Of a stretch of DNA of 64,000 nucleotides, positions 44,209-52,814 are shown piece by piece (within the stretch, counting starts at the first letter, position 1; each line of letters opens with the position of its first letter). The DNA lies in assembly GCF_019443405.1 (NCBI RefSeq), contig NZ_CP080376.1, positions 1,178,001-1,242,000 of the forward strand, in the 5' to 3' direction. A program made the position numbers and the translations under genes. This DNA is from Brevundimonas sp. PAMC22021. GTDB lineage: Bacteria; Pseudomonadota; Alphaproteobacteria; Caulobacterales; Caulobacteraceae. Below the pieces are notes generated by a model. That model had not been told where the DNA came from. It did not search any database and saw only the letters and a list, made by a program, of their open reading frames with translations.

Positions 44209-46656
44209 TCAGGTCCCTCGCGGCTTGGCGCGCGTCGTGGGCGGCGCTGCGGCAGGATCTTCAGGCCAGGGATGGCGAGGATAACGCCCGCGCATCTCGG
44301 CGCGCACCGCCGCCCACGACCCGGCCCAAAACCCCGGCAGGTCTCGGGTGACCTGCACCGGCCGCCGCGCCGGCGACAGCAGCGCCAGCGTCAGAGGCGT
44401 TCGACCGCCGGCTACGGTCGGATGGCGCGTCACCCCGAACAACTCCTGCACCCGGATTTCCACGCGCGGACCGCCCTCTGCGGCATAGTCGATGGCGGCC
44501 GATCCCAGCGGCGTCGCCAGGCGCGCCGGCGCCAGCTCGTCCAGCCGCCGTTGCAGGTCCCAAGGGACGAGCGCCCGCAATCCTTCCGTCAGCTTCGCGT
44601 CCGAAATGGCGTCCAGCCCTTGCGCCTCTTCGATCAACGGCCAGAGCCAGGTCTCGCGCGCCTTCACCAGGCCTTCGTCCGACACGTCCGGCCATTCGGG
44701 CGAGAGTGCGTGAAGAAAGCCGAGCCGGGCGCGCAAGGCCGTGCTGGTCTCGCCCCAGCGCAAGGCGCCCGGCCCACGTGCTTCGAACTCCTGCCGCAGC
44801 GCCTTGGTCAAGGTCGCGCGAGCCGGCGGGCCTATGACCTTGTCATCGAGGATGATGGAGCCCAGCCTCCGGATACGCCGCAAGGTCGCCCGGCCCGACG
44901 GTTCGCGCGTCAGCCGATCCTCAGCGACGATCAGGTGACGGAAGTCGCGTTCGATCCGTTCTGCATCGAGGCCGGCGGCAAGTCTCACCCGGTCGCGCAC
45001 GTCTCCGCCGCCCAGATCCGCCACCGCCAGCCAGGGCTCCGCCGCCAGCCGCTCGGCCGCGTCGACCGAGGCGCCGCGACCGCTAGACAGCAGGAACTCC
45101 CCGGCACGTCCCTTGGATCGCGCGATCCTTTCGGGGAAGGCGTGGGCCAGCAAGACGGCGGGATCGACCTCGCCGTCCTTGCCGCCCCCGGCCGCGCGCG
45201 CCCAACGATCCGCCAGCTTTTGGGCGTCACGGGCGCGCGGAGATCGGTCCCGCTCCAACCCCGCCAGCCGCTCACCCAGATCGATCGCGGAACCGCCCAG
45301 GCCCGGTTCGCTCAGAATCGCGGCGATCCTTGCACCCAGCACGGCGTCTCCCGCGTCGGACGCCGCCGCCGCCATGTGGGCCAGGCGCGGAGTCAAAGGT
45401 ATCCGGGTCAGGCGATGTCCGTGCGGCGTCAGCAAGCCCTCGTCGTCCAGTGCGCCCAGCCGGTTAAGGACCGCGCGCGCCTCGGCCAACGCGCCGGCGG
45501 GCGGGGCGTCCAGGAACGCCATGCCGTCTGTGGATCTCGCGCCCCACCTGGCGAGGTCCAGCGCAAAGCCCGTCAGATCGGCCTCCACGATCTCCGGCCG
45601 CTGGTGCGGGACCAGGCCCCTCGTCTGCGCTTCGTCCCACAGCCGGTAGCAGACGCCGGGCTCGGTCCGGCCTGCCCGCCCGCGTCTCTGCTCGGCCGAG
45701 GATCGGCTGACCCGCACGGTGGCCAGGCGCGTCAGACCGCTCGCGGGTTCAAATCGCGGCACGCGCGACAGGCCGCCGTCGATCACCACCCGCACGCCTG
45801 CGATGGTCAGGCTGGTTTCCGCCACCGAAGTCGCCAGCACCACCTTGCGGCGTCCGGGCGGCGCGGGCTCGATGGCGCGATCCTGCTCGGCGCGGTCCAG
45901 CCCGCCGTAGAGCGGCGTCACCTGAACGGCGGGATGGCGCAGCCGCTCACCCAGCAGGCGGGCCGTTCGGTGGATTTCGCCCTGTCCAGGCAGGAAAACC
46001 AGAATGGAGCCGGTCTCTTCGCCCAGCGCGGTCAGGCAGGCCTGCGTCACCGCCTCTTCGAATCGCTCGGCCGGGTTTCGCCCGAGATAACGGGTCTCGA
46101 CCGGATGGACCCGGCCCTGCGCCTCGATCACCGGCGCGGGTCCGTCCGCACCGGTCAGCAGCCGCGACACCCCAGCCGTATCCAGCGTCGCCGACATCAC
46201 CAGAAGCCGCAGGTCCGGTCGCAGCAGCCCCTGCGTTTCTCGCGCCAGCGCGAGGCCCAGATCGGCGTCCAGGCTTCGCTCGTGAAATTCGTCGAACAGC
46301 ACGGCGCCGACACCCTCCAGGCCCGGATCGTCCAGGATCATGCGGGTGAAGACGCCCTCGGTGATCACCTCGATCCGCGTGTCGGCGCTGATGCGGCTCT
46401 GAAGCCGGGTACGATAGCCGACCGTTGCGCCGGCCTGCTCGCCCAGGGTCTCGGCCATCCGGTCGGCAGCCGCTCGAGCGGCGATGCGCCGCGGCTCCAG
46501 CACCAGAATTTTGCCGGCGCCCAGCCAACCCGCGTCCAGCAGCGCCAGCGGCACGACCGTGGTCTTGCCTGCGCCGGGCGGCGCCGCCAGCACGGCCGTG
46601 TTCCCCGCCTCGAGCGCGGCCTTCAGCGGGTCAAGAACGTCATGGATCGGCAACAT
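44209..46656 (-). CDS. hrpB: ATP-dependent helicase HrpB (DEAH-box)
   Basis: An 815-residue DEAH/RHA helicase of the HrpB subfamily. Walker A PPGAGKTT lies at 26-33 and the DEFH motif (DExH box) at 122-125 in VLFDEFHERSLD. SATLDTAGVSRLL is motif III and the HrpB-specific C-terminal domain ends the protein. Motif VI appears as QRRGRAGRTEPGVCYRLW. In other bacteria it is linked to mRNA processing or envelope integrity; the substrate is unclear. It is divergent from the amino-acid permease, with about 150 bases between that hold no other gene. Confidence 0.95.
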   Translation of the reverse strand: MLPIHDVLDPLKAALEAGNTAVLAAPPGAGKTTVVPLALLDAGWLGAGKILVLEPRRIAARAAADRMAETLGEQAGATVGYRTRLQSRISADTRIEVITEGVFTRMILDDPGLEGVGAVLFDEFHERSLDADLGLALARETQGLLRPDLRLLVMSATLDTAGVSRLLTGADGPAPVIEAQGRVHPVETRYLGRNPAERFEEAVTQACLTALGEETGSILVFLPGQGEIHRTARLLGERLRHPAVQVTPLYGGLDRAEQDRAIEPAPPGRRKVVLATSVAETSLTIAGVRVVIDGGLSRVPRFEPASGLTRLATVRVSRSSAEQRRGRAGRTEPGVCYRLWDEAQTRGLVPHQRPEIVEADLTGFALDLARWGARSTDGMAFLDAPPAGALAEARAVLNRLGALDDEGLLTPHGHRLTRIPLTPRLAHMAAAASDAGDAVLGARIAAILSEPGLGGSAIDLGERLAGLERDRSPRARDAQKLADRWARAAGGGKDGEVDPAVLLAHAFPERIARSKGRAGEFLLSSGRGASVDAAERLAAEPWLAVADLGGGDVRDRVRLAAGLDAERIERDFRHLIVAEDRLTREPSGRATLRRIRRLGSIILDDKVIGPPARATLTKALRQEFEARGPGALRWGETSTALRARLGFLHALSPEWPDVSDEGLVKARETWLWPLIEEAQGLDAISDAKLTEGLRALVPWDLQRRLDELAPARLATPLGSAAIDYAAEGGPRVEIRVQELFGVTRHPTVAGGRTPLTLALLSPARRPVQVTRDLPGFWAGSWAAVRAEMRGRYPRHPWPEDPAAAPPTTRAKPRGT

Positions 46657-46809
46657 CGCCCGCCCATAGCGTGGCTTGGAGGCATCAAGAAAGCGTCTCG
46701 GCCGTGTCGTCTGCGCGTCATTCGCGTTGCGCGTCGCCTCAACGGTGTCTAGCGTCGCCGCCAGTCAGGCGTTCCGGGGAGGGACGCCCATTTCGGGGAT
46801 TGCGACTTC

Positions 46810-48468
46810 ATGTCCGCAGACGGCGTTAGATCCGGCGGCAGCCGGCTTCTTCTCAAGAAATCCATCAGCCAGATTCAGCGCGAGGCCGCTCGGGGCGAAC
46901 TGAAGCGCACGCTCGGCCCCATCAATCTGATGAGCCTGGGCATCGGCGCCATCATCGGCGCGGGCATTTTCGTTCTGACCGGGCAGGTGGCCTCGGCCAA
47001 CGCCGGCCCGGCGATCATGCTGTCCTTCGTGGTCGCAGGCATCGCCTGCGGTCTGGCCGGCCTGTGCTACGCCGAACTGGCGTCGACCATGCCGGTGTCG
47101 GGCTCGGCCTATACCTACGCCTACGGCACGCTGGGCGAAGTCGCGGCCTGGATCATGGGCTGGCTCCTGGTGCTCGAATACGGCGTCGCGGCCTCGACGG
47201 TTGCCGTGGGCTGGTCAGGCTATGTGGTTTCGATCCTGCATGACTTCGGCCTGTCGGATCAGTTGTTCCCCGCCATCGCCTATGCCGGCGGCGAGGGTGA
47301 GCGTTGGGCCACCCCCGCGATCCAGTTCGTCCAGAGCGCCGGCGGCGCGGCCTTCCCCTTCACCGGCACCTTCAACCTGGTGGCGGCCGTCGGCATCGCG
47401 GCGGTTTGCGCCCTGCTGGTGCTTGGCGTCAGCGAATCGGCGAACATCAACAACGCCATCGTCGTCATCAAGATCATCGTCCTGCTGACCTTCATCGTCG
47501 TGGGCGTGGGCTACATCAATCCGGAAAACTGGGTTCCCTTCATCCCTGAAGCGACCGGTCAGCCCGGCCAGTTCGGGGTTGGCGGCATCTTCCGCGGCGC
47601 TGCGATCATCTTCTTCGCCTATGTCGGCTTTGAAGCGGTCTCGACGGCGGCGGCCGAGGCCAAGAACCCGTCCAAGGACGTGCCGGTCGGCATCCTGGGC
47701 GCCTTGGTCGTCTGCACCATCATCTACATGGCGGTGGCCGCCGTGATGACGGGCGTGGTGCCCTATCTGGAGCTGGCCTCCCCCGCCCCGATCGCCGTCG
47801 CCATCGACCGGATGGGTCTGGAATGGGCCAATGTGCCGCTGGCCACCGCTGAAGGCGGACAGCTGAACCTGATCAGTTTCCTGATCAAGATCGGCGCGAT
47901 CACTGGCCTGTCCTCGGTCATGCTGGTGCTGTGCTATGGCCAGACGCGCATCTTCTACACCATGGCGCGCGACGGTCTGCTGCCGCGAGCCTTCTCGGTA
48001 GTGCACCCGAAGTTCCGCACGCCGTGGATCGGCACCATCGTGCTGGGCGTGCTGATCGCCATCGCGGCGGCCTTCCTGCCGATCTCGATCCTGGGCGATC
48101 TGGTGTCGCTGGGCACCGCCACGGCCTTCTCGATCGTGTGCCTCAGCGTGATCTATCTGCGGATCAAGCATCCCGACCTGCCCCGTCCGTTCCGCGTGCC
48201 GGGCGGCATCGTCACCGCCGTGCTCGGCATCTGCGCCTGCCTGTTCCTGGCCTATCAGAACCTGGCGCCGATGATTCAGCACGCGCTGGAGGACAATCCC
48301 CTGCCTCTGACCCTGCTGGGCGTCTATGCGGTGGTCGGCGCCCTGATCTACGCCGGCTATGGCTTCTGGAACTCGAAGCTCGCCAAGGGCATCGACATCT
48401 CCGAGGACCCGACCATGAACTCGCCGGTCGACGCCCTGGCGCACGGCGTGGACAATCAGAAGGACTGA
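46810..48468 (+). CDS. Amino-acid permease (APC superfamily, cationic amino acid transporter-like)
   Basis: A 552-residue inner-membrane transporter with about 12-14 helices. The family signature GIGAIIGAGIFVLTGQVAS lies near residue 45, with CYAELASTMPVSGSAYTYAY after helix 2 and a conserved FFAYVGFEAVSTAAAEAKNP in helix 6. It resembles YfnA/CAT permeases with broad amino-acid range. Substrate is not decidable. The gene is monocistronic: upstream it faces hrpB, and a rho-independent terminator begins 22 bases after its stop. Confidence 0.93.
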   Translation: MSADGVRSGGSRLLLKKSISQIQREAARGELKRTLGPINLMSLGIGAIIGAGIFVLTGQVASANAGPAIMLSFVVAGIACGLAGLCYAELASTMPVSGSAYTYAYGTLGEVAAWIMGWLLVLEYGVAASTVAVGWSGYVVSILHDFGLSDQLFPAIAYAGGEGERWATPAIQFVQSAGGAAFPFTGTFNLVAAVGIAAVCALLVLGVSESANINNAIVVIKIIVLLTFIVVGVGYINPENWVPFIPEATGQPGQFGVGGIFRGAAIIFFAYVGFEAVSTAAAEAKNPSKDVPVGILGALVVCTIIYMAVAAVMTGVVPYLELASPAPIAVAIDRMGLEWANVPLATAEGGQLNLISFLIKIGAITGLSSVMLVLCYGQTRIFYTMARDGLLPRAFSVVHPKFRTPWIGTIVLGVLIAIAAAFLPISILGDLVSLGTATAFSIVCLSVIYLRIKHPDLPRPFRVPGGIVTAVLGICACLFLAYQNLAPMIQHALEDNPLPLTLLGVYAVVGALIYAGYGFWNSKLAKGIDISEDPTMNSPVDALAHGVDNQKD

Positions 48469-48490
48469 CGATCGATCCGTCCGAAAAGAC

Positions 48491-48520
48491 AAAGGCCCCG
48501 GAGCGATCCGGGGCCTTTTT
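48491..48520 (+). terminator. Rho-independent terminator of the amino-acid permease gene
   Basis: AAAGGCCCCGGA and TCCGGGGCCTTTTT arms pair perfectly around a short loop (GCGA) and are followed by T residues, between the permease and tRNA-Leu on the opposite strand. Confidence 0.92.
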
Positions 48521-48536
48521 CATGTTCTGTCTGGAT

Positions 48537-48621
48537 TGGTGCGGATGAGAGGACTCGAACCTCCACGCCTTGCGGCGCTGGAACCTAAATCCAGTGCGTC
48601 TACCAGTTCCGCCACATCCGC
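48537..48621 (-). tRNA. tRNA-Leu (anticodon TAG)
   Basis: An 85-base class II tRNA with encoded CCA. The acceptor begins GCGGATG and pairs with CATCCGC. The anticodon stem CTGGA/TCCAG encloses TTTAGGT, giving TAG for CUA/CUG codons, and a long variable arm (GCGCCGCAAGGCGT region) identifies it as leucine. A TTGC-N17-TAT promoter lies upstream on the minus strand. Confidence 0.96.
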
Positions 48622-48638
48622 ATGCAGGCAGGACGCCG

Positions 48639-48667
48639 CCAATAGGCGGTTCGCCGCCCCGCTGCAA
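48639..48667 (-). promoter_or_regulatory. Promoter of tRNA-Leu
   Basis: On the minus strand TTGCAG (48667-48662) and TATTGG (48644-48639) with a 17-base spacer, 18 bases before the tRNA 5' end. Confidence 0.6.
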
Positions 48668-48671
48668 GCGG

Positions 48672-49031
48672 TCAGCGACCGGCCACCAGGACGTTGCGCA
48701 CGGTGCGGCCGATGGGATCTCGCGATCGCCAGGTCGAGCCGACGCCGGCCGTGACCATGGCGGTGCAGAAGCGGCCGATGATCATGCGCGGCCTGATCTC
48801 GTTCAGGCACACGCGCTCACCATCCTGGCGCCAGCGCGCGTTGATCTTGCGGCCGTCGGACCAGACCGCAGAATAGCGTCCGTCCGGTTCGAAGAAGTGC
48901 TTGACCCAACCGCCGTCGGGATAGTGCGACACCACTGTGTTGCCGAACGCATGGGACATGTCCGCCCGCGCGGGCGACGCGAGCCCGCTCATCAGCATCG
49001 CCGCGCATGCGGCAGCCGCGCAAATCTTCAT
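48672..49031 (-). CDS. Secreted protein of unknown function
   Basis: A 119-residue protein with a signal peptide (MKICAAAACAAMLMSGLASP, cleavage after PARA near residue 24). The mature part is about 95 residues, polar, and contains VVSHYPDGGWVKHFFEPDGR and AVWSDGRKINARWRQDGERV. This looks like a small beta-rich domain, with two cysteines (VCLN and RFCTAM) that could form a disulfide. The ATG at 49031 has GGAGGG upstream. It lies between tRNA-Leu and tRNA-Pro on the minus strand. I do not recognise the family. Confidence 0.75.
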   Translation of the reverse strand: MKICAAAACAAMLMSGLASPARADMSHAFGNTVVSHYPDGGWVKHFFEPDGRYSAVWSDGRKINARWRQDGERVCLNEIRPRMIIGRFCTAMVTAGVGSTWRSRDPIGRTVRNVLVAGR

Positions 49032-49125
49032 CGATCCCTCCGCCCTCCAGCGGAGCAATAGACGCGCAAACCTGCGTCCGGGTTCCAGGTCGATAAGCGC
49101 AACAATGACTTAGATCGGGAGAAGA

Positions 49126-49202
49126 TGGTCGGAGTGGCAGGATTCGAACCTGCGACCCCCGCGTCCCGAACGCGGTGCTCTACCAGACTGAGCCACACTC
49201 CG
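49126..49202 (-). tRNA. tRNA-Pro (anticodon CGG)
   Basis: A 77-base tRNA with encoded CCA. The acceptor CGGAGTG pairs with CACTCCG, and the anticodon stem CCGCG/CGCGG encloses TTCGGGA, giving CGG. The T arm is GCAGG-TTCGAAT-CCTGC. It has its own promoter upstream on the minus strand. Confidence 0.96.
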
Positions 49203-49250
49203 ACATCGGATCGGACCGTCGCGAGGACAGCTTCCGTATCGAGGAGGCGG

Positions 49251-49279
49251 CTTATAGCGACGCCGCCAAACGCTCGCAA
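49251..49279 (-). promoter_or_regulatory. Promoter of tRNA-Pro (CGG)
   Basis: On the minus strand TTGCGA (49279-49274) and TATAAG (49256-49251) with a 17-base spacer, about 50 bases upstream of the tRNA. Confidence 0.65.
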
Positions 49280-49342
49280 GCGCCTATTCCGCCGCCGGTG
49301 AAATAGTCTTCGCCACCCCGAAAAATGTCGTCATAGAGGGTG

Positions 49343-49371
49343 TTGCATCCGCCGATAGCTTGGCGTATTCG
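49343..49371 (+). promoter_or_regulatory. Promoter of tRNA-Gln
   Basis: TTGCAT at 49343-49348 and TATTCG at 49366-49371 with a 17-base spacer, 43 bases before the tRNA 5' end. It is back to back with the tRNA-Pro promoter. Confidence 0.6.
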
Positions 49372-49414
49372 ACCGCTCCCCGGCGCTGACGCGCTGGCGG
49401 AACACCGGACCTGC

Positions 49415-49488
49415 TGGGGAATGGTGTAATGGTAACACTCCGGTTTTTGGTACCGTCATTCTAGGTTCGAGTCCTAGTTCCCCAGCCA
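49415..49488 (+). tRNA. tRNA-Gln (anticodon TTG)
   Basis: A 74-base tRNA with encoded CCA. Acceptor TGGGGAA pairs with TTCCCCA; the anticodon loop TTTTGGT gives TTG, and the T arm is CTAGG-TTCGAGT-CCTAG. It is followed closely by the 3' end of ilvC on the other strand. Confidence 0.95.
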
Positions 49489-49504
49489 TCCTCCTTCTCT
49501 GACA

Positions 49505-50536
49505 TCAGGCGTCGTTGGCGGCTTGCGCCACGAGGGCCAGGTGCGCGCCGACCGCCTCTATGCGGCGCTCACCCAGGGCGCGCCTGCGGACCAGCAGTTC
49601 CGGCGATCCCGCGTCGTAGTCCTGCATCAGCCGCTGGACAAAGGCGCCGGAACGCACCTCGGCCAGCACCTGGTCCATGGCGGCGCGCGCGGGTTCGCCG
49701 ATGATGCGCGGCCCCGTGCCATAGGCCCCGAACTCGGCGGTGTTGGAGATGCGTCCGAACGCTCCGGCGATGCCGCGATCATGCATCAGATCGACCACCA
49801 GCTTCAGCTCGTAGAAGCACTCGAACCAGGCGACCTCCGGCGGATAGCCGGCGTCCACCAGCTTGGAAAAAGCGGCGTCGACCAGCTCGGCGGTCCCGCC
49901 GCACAGCACCACCTGCTCGCCGAACAGATCGCTTTCGCACTCGTCCTTCATCGTGGTCTCAAGGATGCCCTTGCGCCCGCAACCCAGCGCCGCCGCATAG
50001 GACAGCCCGAGCGCATGCGCCCGACCACTGGCGTCCTGGTGCACGCCGAACAGGCAGAAGACCCCCTCGCCCTGTTCGTACAGGTCCCGGATGCGCGGCC
50101 CGATGCCCTTGGGCGACGCAAGGATGACGTCCAAGTCGGGGCGCGGCTCGACCAGCCCGAACCGTACCGACAGGCCATGGGCGAAGACTAGTGCCGCGCC
50201 GGGCCGGATCGCCGGCTCGAGTTCGTCGCGCCAGAGGTCGCGATGGCCTTCGTCCGACACCATGACGGCGACCACATCCGCCTGCGCCGCCGCCTCCCCC
50301 GCCGTCGTCACGCGAAAGCCGTCCGCCTCCGCCTGGGCTCGTGTCGCCGAACCCGCTCTCAGCCCCACGACGATGTCGGCGACGCCTGAATCGCGCAGAT
50401 TCAGCGCATGGGTGCGGCCTTGGCTGCCGTAGCCGATCACGGCCACGCGCTTGCCCTGGATGATCGACAGGTCGCAGTCACGGTCATGGAAGACGGGAAG
50501 CGGATTGGGTAGGGTCTGGGTCATGAGCACAGACAT
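49505..50536 (-). CDS. ilvC: Ketol-acid reductoisomerase (class I)
   Basis: Converts acetolactate to dihydroxyisovalerate with NADPH in branched-chain amino-acid synthesis. The 343-residue protein has the Rossmann motif GYGSQG at 35-40 in VAVIGYGSQGRTHALNLRDS, a VFAHGL segment after it, and the metal-binding DLFGEQVVLCGG and FECFYELKLVVDLMHDRG in the helical domain. The short length is class I. Two starts are possible: the ATG at 50536 with GAGGG just upstream (used here), or one at 50524 that would share CATG with the divergent DUF924 gene. The other ilv genes are not in the window. Confidence 0.94.
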   Translation of the reverse strand: MSVLMTQTLPNPLPVFHDRDCDLSIIQGKRVAVIGYGSQGRTHALNLRDSGVADIVVGLRAGSATRAQAEADGFRVTTAGEAAAQADVVAVMVSDEGHRDLWRDELEPAIRPGAALVFAHGLSVRFGLVEPRPDLDVILASPKGIGPRIRDLYEQGEGVFCLFGVHQDASGRAHALGLSYAAALGCGRKGILETTMKDECESDLFGEQVVLCGGTAELVDAAFSKLVDAGYPPEVAWFECFYELKLVVDLMHDRGIAGAFGRISNTAEFGAYGTGPRIIGEPARAAMDQVLAEVRSGAFVQRLMQDYDAGSPELLVRRRALGERRIEAVGAHLALVAQAANDA

Positions 50537-51071
50537 AGCGCCCTCTGACGTCGTCGCCTTCTGGAAAGAGGCAGGACCCGCCAAGTGGTTCGCCAAGGAC
50601 GACGCCTTCGACGCCGCGTTCCGCGAGCGATTTGAGACGGCGCACTTTGCGGCCGCCAGACGCGAACTGGATGGCTGGATGCAATCGGCCGAGGGCGCGC
50701 TGGCCCTGATGATCCTGCTGGACCAGTTTCCCCGCAACGTCTTTCGCGGAACCGGCCACGCCTTCGCCACCGATCCGCTGGCGTTGAGCCTGGCGAACCA
50801 AGCGCTGGCCGACGGCTTCGATCAACAGACGGAAATGGCGCTGCGGCGCTTCTTCTACCTGCCTCTTCAGCATTCAGAGGCGATGGCGGATCAGGATCGG
50901 GCGCTTGCGCTGTCCCAGGCGCTGGACCGTCCGGCCGACGACCGTTGGGCCGAGCATCACCATGGCGTCATCGCCCGCTTCGGCCGCTTCCCTCATCGCA
51001 ACCGGGCGCTCGGTCGCGAGACGACGCCGGAGGAGCAGGCGTTTCTCGCGCAGGACGGCTTTACCGGCTGA
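50523..51071 (+). CDS. DUF924 family protein
   Basis: A 182-residue alpha-helical protein. DUF924 features are [24 protein letters not shown] near the N-terminus, [19 protein letters not shown] helix (seen as [15 protein letters not shown]), [19 protein letters not shown], and [20 protein letters not shown]. The family is widespread, resembles tetratricopeptide-like folds and has no assigned function. The start lies inside the 5' end of ilvC on the opposite strand, so promoters of both genes must lie in each other's coding sequence. thyA follows after about 60 bases. Confidence 0.88.
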   Translation: MSTDIAPSDVVAFWKEAGPAKWFAKDDAFDAAFRERFETAHFAAARRELDGWMQSAEGALALMILLDQFPRNVFRGTGHAFATDPLALSLANQALADGFDQQTEMALRRFFYLPLQHSEAMADQDRALALSQALDRPADDRWAEHHHGVIARFGRFPHRNRALGRETTPEEQAFLAQDGFTG

Positions 51072-51133
51072 TAGCTGTGGAGCGTGCGAATCCATCAGAG
51101 GCGCACGGCGCGAATCGCTGTCATCCTGCGGCC

Positions 51134-51985
51134 ATGAGCGCCGTCGTCAGCATCGCCGATCATGTCCGCCCGCAGGCTGCTGCGGATCATCCGGAATGGC
51201 AGTACCTCAACCTGCTACGCGACATCCTGGACAATGGCGCGCGGCGGGACGACCGCACCGGCACCGGAACCCTGGGCGTGTTCGGCCGGCAGATGCGGTT
51301 CGACCTGTCCAGGGGTTTTCCGCTCCTGACGACCAAGAAGCTGCACCTGCGCTCCATCATCCTGGAGTTGCTGTGGTTCCTGCGCGGCGACACCAACATC
51401 GGCTGGCTGAAGGAAAACGGCTGCTCGATCTGGGACGAATGGGCCGACGAGAACGGCGATTTGGGGCCGGTCTATGGCAAGCAGTGGCGGTCGTGGGCCG
51501 CCCCGAACGGCCAGTCGATCGACCAGATTTCGCGCCTGATCGACGGGCTGAAGACCAACCCCAACAGCCGTCGCCACATCGTCAGCGCCTGGAACCCGGC
51601 CGACGTCGAGGACATGGCCCTGCCGCCCTGTCACTGCCTGTTCCAGTTCTTCGTGGCGGACGGAAAGCTGAGCTGCCAGCTGTACCAGCGATCGGCCGAC
51701 GTCTTCCTGGGCGTGCCGTTCAATATCGCCTCCTACGCCCTTCTGACCCTGATGGTCGCCCAGGTCGTCGGGCTGGAGCCGGGCGATTTTGTCCACACCT
51801 TCGGCGACGCGCATCTGTACCTTAACCATCTGGATCAGGCCGAGCTCCAGCTGGCCCGCGATCCTCGCCCCTTGCCGACCATGACGCTGGCGACGAAGCC
51901 CGACCTGTTCGCGTTTGAAGCCGGCGACTTCACGCTCAGCGGCTACGAGCCCCATCCGCACATCAAGGCGGCGGTCGCGGTCTGA
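51134..51985 (+). CDS. thyA: Thymidylate synthase ThyA
   Basis: Methylates dUMP to dTMP using methylenetetrahydrofolate, releasing dihydrofolate. The 283-residue protein has the catalytic cysteine at Cys166 in [12 protein letters not shown]. It also shows [20 protein letters not shown] at the N-terminus, [20 protein letters not shown], and the substrate-binding [20 protein letters not shown]. The N-terminus has about 20 extra residues before the core. Its stop overlaps the MazG-like gene by one base, and folA follows, so production and re-reduction of dihydrofolate are coupled. Confidence 0.97.
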   Translation: MSAVVSIADHVRPQAAADHPEWQYLNLLRDILDNGARRDDRTGTGTLGVFGRQMRFDLSRGFPLLTTKKLHLRSIILELLWFLRGDTNIGWLKENGCSIWDEWADENGDLGPVYGKQWRSWAAPNGQSIDQISRLIDGLKTNPNSRRHIVSAWNPADVEDMALPPCHCLFQFFVADGKLSCQLYQRSADVFLGVPFNIASYALLTLMVAQVVGLEPGDFVHTFGDAHLYLNHLDQAELQLARDPRPLPTMTLATKPDLFAFEAGDFTLSGYEPHPHIKAAVAV

Positions 51986-52293
51986 TGGCGTCGCTGACGC
52001 TTGAGCGGCTCAGCGCCGACGTGTCGCGCATCTCCGACATCTATGCGGCCGAGCACGGCATCGAGCGTGACCGCGACTGGGCGATGCTGAAGCTGCAGGA
52101 GGAGCTGGGGGAGCTGACGGCCGAGCACCTTCGCCTGTCGGGTCGTGCGCGAGGCCAGGGCAATCCCGAAGCCTTGGGCGATGAGGCGGCGGACGTGCTG
52201 GGGATGCTGCTGATCTACTGCGCCCGCTCAGGCGTCGATCTGGAGGCGGCCATGCAGCGCAAGTGGCTGAGCTGGCTGGAGCCGCAGGCATGA
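51985..52293 (+). CDS. MazG-like nucleotide pyrophosphohydrolase
   Basis: A 102-residue all-alpha protein of the MazG/dUTPase-2 superfamily, which hydrolyses nucleoside triphosphates to monophosphates. The metal-binding EExxE pattern is seen in LQEELGELTAEHLRL, followed later by DEAADVLGMLLIYC, the second ExxD half. A single short domain suggests a house-cleaning or dCTP/dUTP-type enzyme; substrate unknown. It sits between thyA and folA with overlapping start (TGATG) and stop (ATGA), so a role in thymidylate precursor supply is an inference from context. Confidence 0.85.
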   Translation: MASLTLERLSADVSRISDIYAAEHGIERDRDWAMLKLQEELGELTAEHLRLSGRARGQGNPEALGDEAADVLGMLLIYCARSGVDLEAAMQRKWLSWLEPQA

Positions 52294-52814
52294 GCGTCAA
52301 GATCGTCCTGGTGGTTGCGCGCGGACGCAACGGCGTCATCGGCCGCGACGGCGACCTGCCCTGGCGGCTTCGCTCGGACCTGCAGCGATTCAAGGCGGTC
52401 ACCATGGGCAAGCCGTGCATCATGGGCCGCCGGACGTGGGAGAGCCTGCCGCTGAAGCCGCTGCCCGGCCGCTTGAACATCGTGCTGACCAAGGGCGGCT
52501 CTTACGAGACGGAAGGCATGGCCAAGGGCGCACTGGTCTGCGCCACGCTGGACGAGGCGCTCGCGATCGCGCGCGAAACGGCGGCTGATGACGGCGTGGA
52601 CGAGGTCTGCGTGATCGGCGGTACGGCCTTGTTCGAGGCGGCGCTGCCGCGCGCGCATCGGCTCTACATCACCGAGGTGGAGGCGACACCGGACGGCGAT
52701 GCGGTGTTCCCGGTCTTTGACGAATCGGCCTGGGGCGAGACCTCGTCCGAGCGGGTCGCGGCCGGAGACAAGGACGATCACGCCATGGTCTTTCGCGTGC
52801 TAGACCGCCGCTAG
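52290..52814 (+). CDS. folA: Dihydrofolate reductase
   Basis: Reduces dihydrofolate to tetrahydrofolate with NADPH. The 174-residue protein shows the DHFR pattern: IVLVVARGRNGVIGRDGDLP, WRLRSDLQRFKAVTMGKPCI, MGRRTWESLPLKPLPGRLNI, and the NADPH-binding VCVIGGTALFEAALPRAHRL. The acidic residue of the active site is Asp in LPWRLRSDLQRF. The ATG overlaps the MazG-like gene by four bases. The stop shares CTAG at 52811-52814 with the convergent mrp gene. Confidence 0.96.
   Translation: MSVKIVLVVARGRNGVIGRDGDLPWRLRSDLQRFKAVTMGKPCIMGRRTWESLPLKPLPGRLNIVLTKGGSYETEGMAKGALVCATLDEALAIARETAADDGVDEVCVIGGTALFEAALPRAHRLYITEVEATPDGDAVFPVFDESAWGETSSERVAAGDKDDHAMVFRVLDRR

Noticed and set aside
44272..46752. 826-codon plus-strand frame opposite hrpB
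   Set aside because: Antisense of hrpB, whose helicase motifs are complete; the frame is open only because of high GC.
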